DNA of 64,000 nucleotides. It comes from Streptomyces sp. CA-210063 (GTDB taxonomy: Bacteria > Actinomycetota > Actinomycetes > Streptomycetales > Streptomycetaceae). Position 1 is the stretch's first letter. Each line of letters begins with the position of its first letter. The stretch spans positions 1,488,001-1,552,000 of the forward strand of contig NZ_CP102512.1 of NCBI RefSeq assembly GCF_024612015.1, read 5' to 3'. The notes under the pieces are model-generated. The model was not told the DNA's origin. It did no database searches and was given only the letters and a program-made list of their open reading frames with translations. Shown in pieces: positions 61,320-64,000 of this stretch. Made by a program: the position numbers and the translations under genes.

Positions 61320-63218
61320 GTGCCGTCGAGTCTTCACGCACGTCTCAGATCCACCCTCACCGCGGTAGTCACCACCACCGCTCTCCTCTCCCTCCCCCAC
61401 CCCGCCGGAGCCGAGCCCCAGCAAGCCGCCGCCGCAGCGGAGTTCGAACAGCAGGTCCTCTTCAAGGCCTCGCAGGACCCGGGCTACGCCTGCTTCAGGA
61501 TTCCGGCGATCGTGCGGAGCACCAAGGGCACCCTGCTCGCCTTCGCCGAAGGCCGCGTGCTGAACTGCGGGGACGCGGCCGACATAGACCTCGTGGTCAA
61601 GCGGTCCACGGACGGCGGCCGCACCTGGGGCCCGCTGCACGTGGTCAACGAGGGCGGCGGCGACACCCATGGGAACCCCGCGCCGGTCGTGGACCGCAGG
61701 ACCGGCCGGATCGTGCTGGCGGAGACGTACAACACGGGCCGTCAGGACGGCGCGAGCTGCGACGTGCCCTGTGACCGGGCCCCGCACGTCCAGTACAGCG
61801 ACGACGACGGGCTGACCTGGTCCGAGCCGCGCAGCCTCAGCGAGCAGATCCGCCCGGCCGACTGGAACTCCTGGTACGCCACCGGCCCCGTCCACGGCAT
61901 TCAGCTCACCCGGGGCGCTCACGCCGGGCGGCTCGTCCTCGGGGTCAACGCCGAGACCTGGGCGGACGGCCGGATCACCGTCAATCACGCGGCGCTCGTG
62001 ACCAGCGACGACGGCGGGGAGAACTGGAAGGTCGGCGCGACGGACTCATGGCCGATCGCGGACGACGGCACATTCCGTCAGAAGCCGTCGGAGCTGACGC
62101 TCGCCGAGCGCGCGGACGGCACGGTCCTGGTCAGCGGGCGCGAGCAGGACGGCACCGACCTCGGCCATCGCAGCCAGACCGTCAGCCGGGACGGCGGCAC
62201 CACCTTCGCCGAACCCTTCCGGGCGCTTCCCGACTTCTACATGCCCCAGGTGCAGGGATCCGTGCTGCGCCTGGGCGACCGCATGCTGCTGGCCGGACCT
62301 GCCGACCCCGACCGCCGCCGGACGATGGCGGTGCGCTCCTCCTACGACGGCGGACGCACCTGGGAGAGCGTGGACCGGGGCACGGTCGTCACCACCGACT
62401 GGTCCGGCTACTCCGACCTGGTGCGGATCGGCGGTGACGGCGGCAGCGGCGACGATGTAGTGGGGCTGCTGTACGAGGGCGGCGCGGTCGACGCCCGGGA
62501 CGAGATCCGCTTCGCCCGGTTCACGGAGGACTGGCTCCAGCCGCGCCGGGGCCCGGACCCGACGACACCCGACAAGGCGCCAGGCGGCAAGCGGGCGGCC
62601 GTGCTCGGTGGCGCCCGGCCGACGGACGGCAGGTTCGGCGGCGCGATCGAGTTCGACGGCACCGACGACGCCGTACGGCTGCCGTACCGGTCCCAACTCC
62701 CCCTCGGGACGAAGGACTTCACCGCGTCGCTCTGGTTCCGTTACTCGGCGACCAGCGGTGAGCAGCCGATGCTGTGGATGGGCGGGGTCGGGGCGTCGCA
62801 GCCGCAGGTGTGGCTGCGCGGGGAGCCGGCGGCCGGGCGGTTGACCGGGCTGATCACCGTGCGGGACGGGGCCTCGCCCCCCCGGACCACGTCGGTACGG
62901 TCCACGGGCGCGTACAACGACGGGCAGTGGCATCAGCTCGTGCTGCGGCGGGGTGGAGGGCAGCTCACCCTCTTCGTGGACGGGACGCCGTTCAGCACCG
63001 CCGACATCCCCGGATCGGTCAGCCGGAACTCGCCGTTCGGGGTGCACATCGGGCAACGGGTCGACAGCCGGGTCCACTTCACCGGGGCGATCGACGAAGT
63101 CCGCGTCCGGGACCGGGCGTTGAGCGACGCGGAGGTCGCCGGTCTCGGTACGCAGGACGCGCAGACGCGGGGCTCGATCCTGTGGTTGCCCATGGACCGG
63201 GTGGACGGAGGCAACTAA
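61320..63218 (+). CDS. Secreted exo-alpha-sialidase (GH33) with LamG-like domain
   Basis: The 632-residue protein has a signal peptide (RSTLTAVVTTTALLSLPHPAGA). The sialidase propeller follows: CFRIPAIV with the first Arg of the triad, GRVLNCGDAADIDLV, and five Asp boxes (STDGGRTW, SDDDGLTW, SDDGGENW, SRDGGTTF, SYDGGRTW). A LamG/concanavalin-like domain occupies about 440-630 (IEFDGTDDAVRLPY, WHQLVLRRGGGQLTLFVDGTP, AIDEVRVRDRALSDAEV). It would release terminal sialic acids or related sugars from glycans outside the cell. The start is GTG 61320. Confidence 0.92.
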   Translation: MPSSLHARLRSTLTAVVTTTALLSLPHPAGAEPQQAAAAAEFEQQVLFKASQDPGYACFRIPAIVRSTKGTLLAFAEGRVLNCGDAADIDLVVKRSTDGGRTWGPLHVVNEGGGDTHGNPAPVVDRRTGRIVLAETYNTGRQDGASCDVPCDRAPHVQYSDDDGLTWSEPRSLSEQIRPADWNSWYATGPVHGIQLTRGAHAGRLVLGVNAETWADGRITVNHAALVTSDDGGENWKVGATDSWPIADDGTFRQKPSELTLAERADGTVLVSGREQDGTDLGHRSQTVSRDGGTTFAEPFRALPDFYMPQVQGSVLRLGDRMLLAGPADPDRRRTMAVRSSYDGGRTWESVDRGTVVTTDWSGYSDLVRIGGDGGSGDDVVGLLYEGGAVDARDEIRFARFTEDWLQPRRGPDPTTPDKAPGGKRAAVLGGARPTDGRFGGAIEFDGTDDAVRLPYRSQLPLGTKDFTASLWFRYSATSGEQPMLWMGGVGASQPQVWLRGEPAAGRLTGLITVRDGASPPRTTSVRSTGAYNDGQWHQLVLRRGGGQLTLFVDGTPFSTADIPGSVSRNSPFGVHIGQRVDSRVHFTGAIDEVRVRDRALSDAEVAGLGTQDAQTRGSILWLPMDRVDGGN

Positions 63219-63228
63219 CGTCCCTTCC

Positions 63229-64000
63229 GTGCCCGACGACGCAGGAGCACGACAGCGCACGGGGGCCGGACCGGTCCTGATCCTGGCACTGGTCCTGGCC
63301 CTCGCGGCCGTGCTGCTCACCGCCCTCCCGGACGACGACCGGGAGGGCGGCGCCACCTGCACGGCCCGTACGGTCCGGGACTGGGATCCGGACGCCTCCC
63401 TGACCGGCGAGTTCGCCCGCTACGGCGACGACGCGGCCCGCACCGACGACTGGACCGGCGGCGACGGCACCCACTCGGTGCGGCTCCCGGACGGACGCGT
63501 GCTGTGGCTGTTCTCGGACACCTATCTGGGCCAGGTGCACCCACCGCCCAACCCGGCCGGCGAGTCCGTGGCCTGGCGGGACGTCTCCACGCCCCTGGTG
63601 CGCAACTCGGCCGTGGTGATGTCCCCCTCGGGCCGCCTCGAATCCACGCTCCCGGCCCCGGTCTTCCCGGATCCGGCCCCGCGGCAGTGGCGCTGGCCGG
63701 TGGCCGCCCGGGTCGAGCCCCGCTCCCCCGGCTCGGCCGAACGGGTCGTACGGGTGCTGCTGTGGACCCGTACCGCCGGGCAGTCGCCGTGGATCTACGG
63801 GGTGCCGACGGCGACCGAGGTCGCCACGCTGTCGCTGCCCGATCTGCGGCTGGAGGGGATCACGACGGTGCTGGACCAGGGGTCGGTCGCCGATCCGGCC
63901 CGGCGGGTGCTGTTCGGTACGACGGCCGTGGACGCGGGCGAGTGGACGTACGTCTTCGGCGGCACCGACGCCCAGGCGGCCTCCCGGCCGACCTCGCACG
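63229..64000 (+). CDS. Secreted or membrane-anchored propeller-like protein (DUF5005/DUF4185-like), 3' end missing
   Basis: An open frame of 257 codons runs off the right edge. It begins with a signal or anchor (VLILALVLALAAVLLTAL). HSVRLPDGRVLWLFSDTYLGQV, STPLVRNSAVVM and TEVATLSLPDLRLEGIT resemble extracellular propeller proteins related to glycan hydrolases. GTG 63229 is the first start after the sialidase stop, 11 bp away, so both may form one transcript; the ribosome binding site is weak. Confidence 0.72.
   Translation, partial: MPDDAGARQRTGAGPVLILALVLALAAVLLTALPDDDREGGATCTARTVRDWDPDASLTGEFARYGDDAARTDDWTGGDGTHSVRLPDGRVLWLFSDTYLGQVHPPPNPAGESVAWRDVSTPLVRNSAVVMSPSGRLESTLPAPVFPDPAPRQWRWPVAARVEPRSPGSAERVVRVLLWTRTAGQSPWIYGVPTATEVATLSLPDLRLEGITTVLDQGSVADPARRVLFGTTAVDAGEWTYVFGGTDAQAASRPTSH

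Overview
The window is high-GC actinobacterial DNA, most probably from a Streptomyces chromosome. The support is GC-rich third codon positions throughout, GTG starts with GGAGG-type ribosome binding sites, secreted proteins with Ala-rich or twin-arginine leaders, and a copy (61029-61102) of the GCGCAGTTCCCCGCGCCCC inverted repeat that is common in Streptomyces.

Region 1 (1-9478) looks like a ribosomally synthesised peptide (RiPP) locus of lower GC. The leftward arm holds a cytochrome P450, a small translationally coupled ORF, an MFS exporter and a radical SAM RiPP maturase cut by the left edge. The rightward arm starts with an unlisted 53-residue precursor-like peptide (5032-5193). An 11-bp hairpin follows that hides the ribosome binding site of a B12-type radical SAM enzyme. 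After that come a substrate-binding-protein fold without a signal peptide and a MccB/ThiF-like adenylating enzyme with a probable N-terminal leader-binding domain. A broken transposase (9484-9997) and tRNA-Leu(GAG) (10098-10182) mark the right border, as expected for an island beside a tRNA 3' end. This is the best candidate for an undescribed system.

Region 2 (10284-20840) is an oxalate-catabolism cluster. sucC, sucD and an aldehyde dehydrogenase run left. Oxalyl-CoA decarboxylase, formyl-CoA transferase, an ADP-forming CoA ligase and an oxalate/formate antiporter run right. Region 7 (52678-60886) completes the route with a second antiporter plus a 45-residue partner, a ketopantoate-reductase-like enzyme, a three-subunit NAD-linked formate dehydrogenase and FdhD. 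Related operator-like sequences lie in both divergent promoters (14064 and 54284) and upstream of a GntR/FCD regulator (41593), suggesting one regulon.

Region 3 (20857-28400) holds an exported TIM-barrel protein and a tight six-gene operon related to ebo metabolite-trafficking clusters (inositol-phosphate synthase-like, isomerase-like, EboA, TatD-like, EboE, phosphodiesterase). No UbiA prenyltransferase is seen. Region 4 (28542-40632) is a sugar operon: ROK regulator, RbsABC-type ABC transporter, Gfo/Idh/MocA dehydrogenase with a striking Gly/Ala repeat extension, TIM-barrel protein, secreted sugar dehydrogenase-like protein, and a ThuA + 3-keto-glycoside-hydrolase lipoprotein. The content suggests glycoside use through 3-keto intermediates.

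Region 5 (40838-48721) is mixed: GntR regulator, FabH-like enzyme, DUF899, YciI-like, polyprenol-phosphate glycosyltransferase, GtrA, a large membrane protein and DinB-like proteins. Region 6 (48840-52623) is a MocR regulator followed by two paralogous secreted repeat proteins and a strong terminator. Region 8 (61320-64000) has a secreted sialidase with a LamG domain and a truncated secreted protein.
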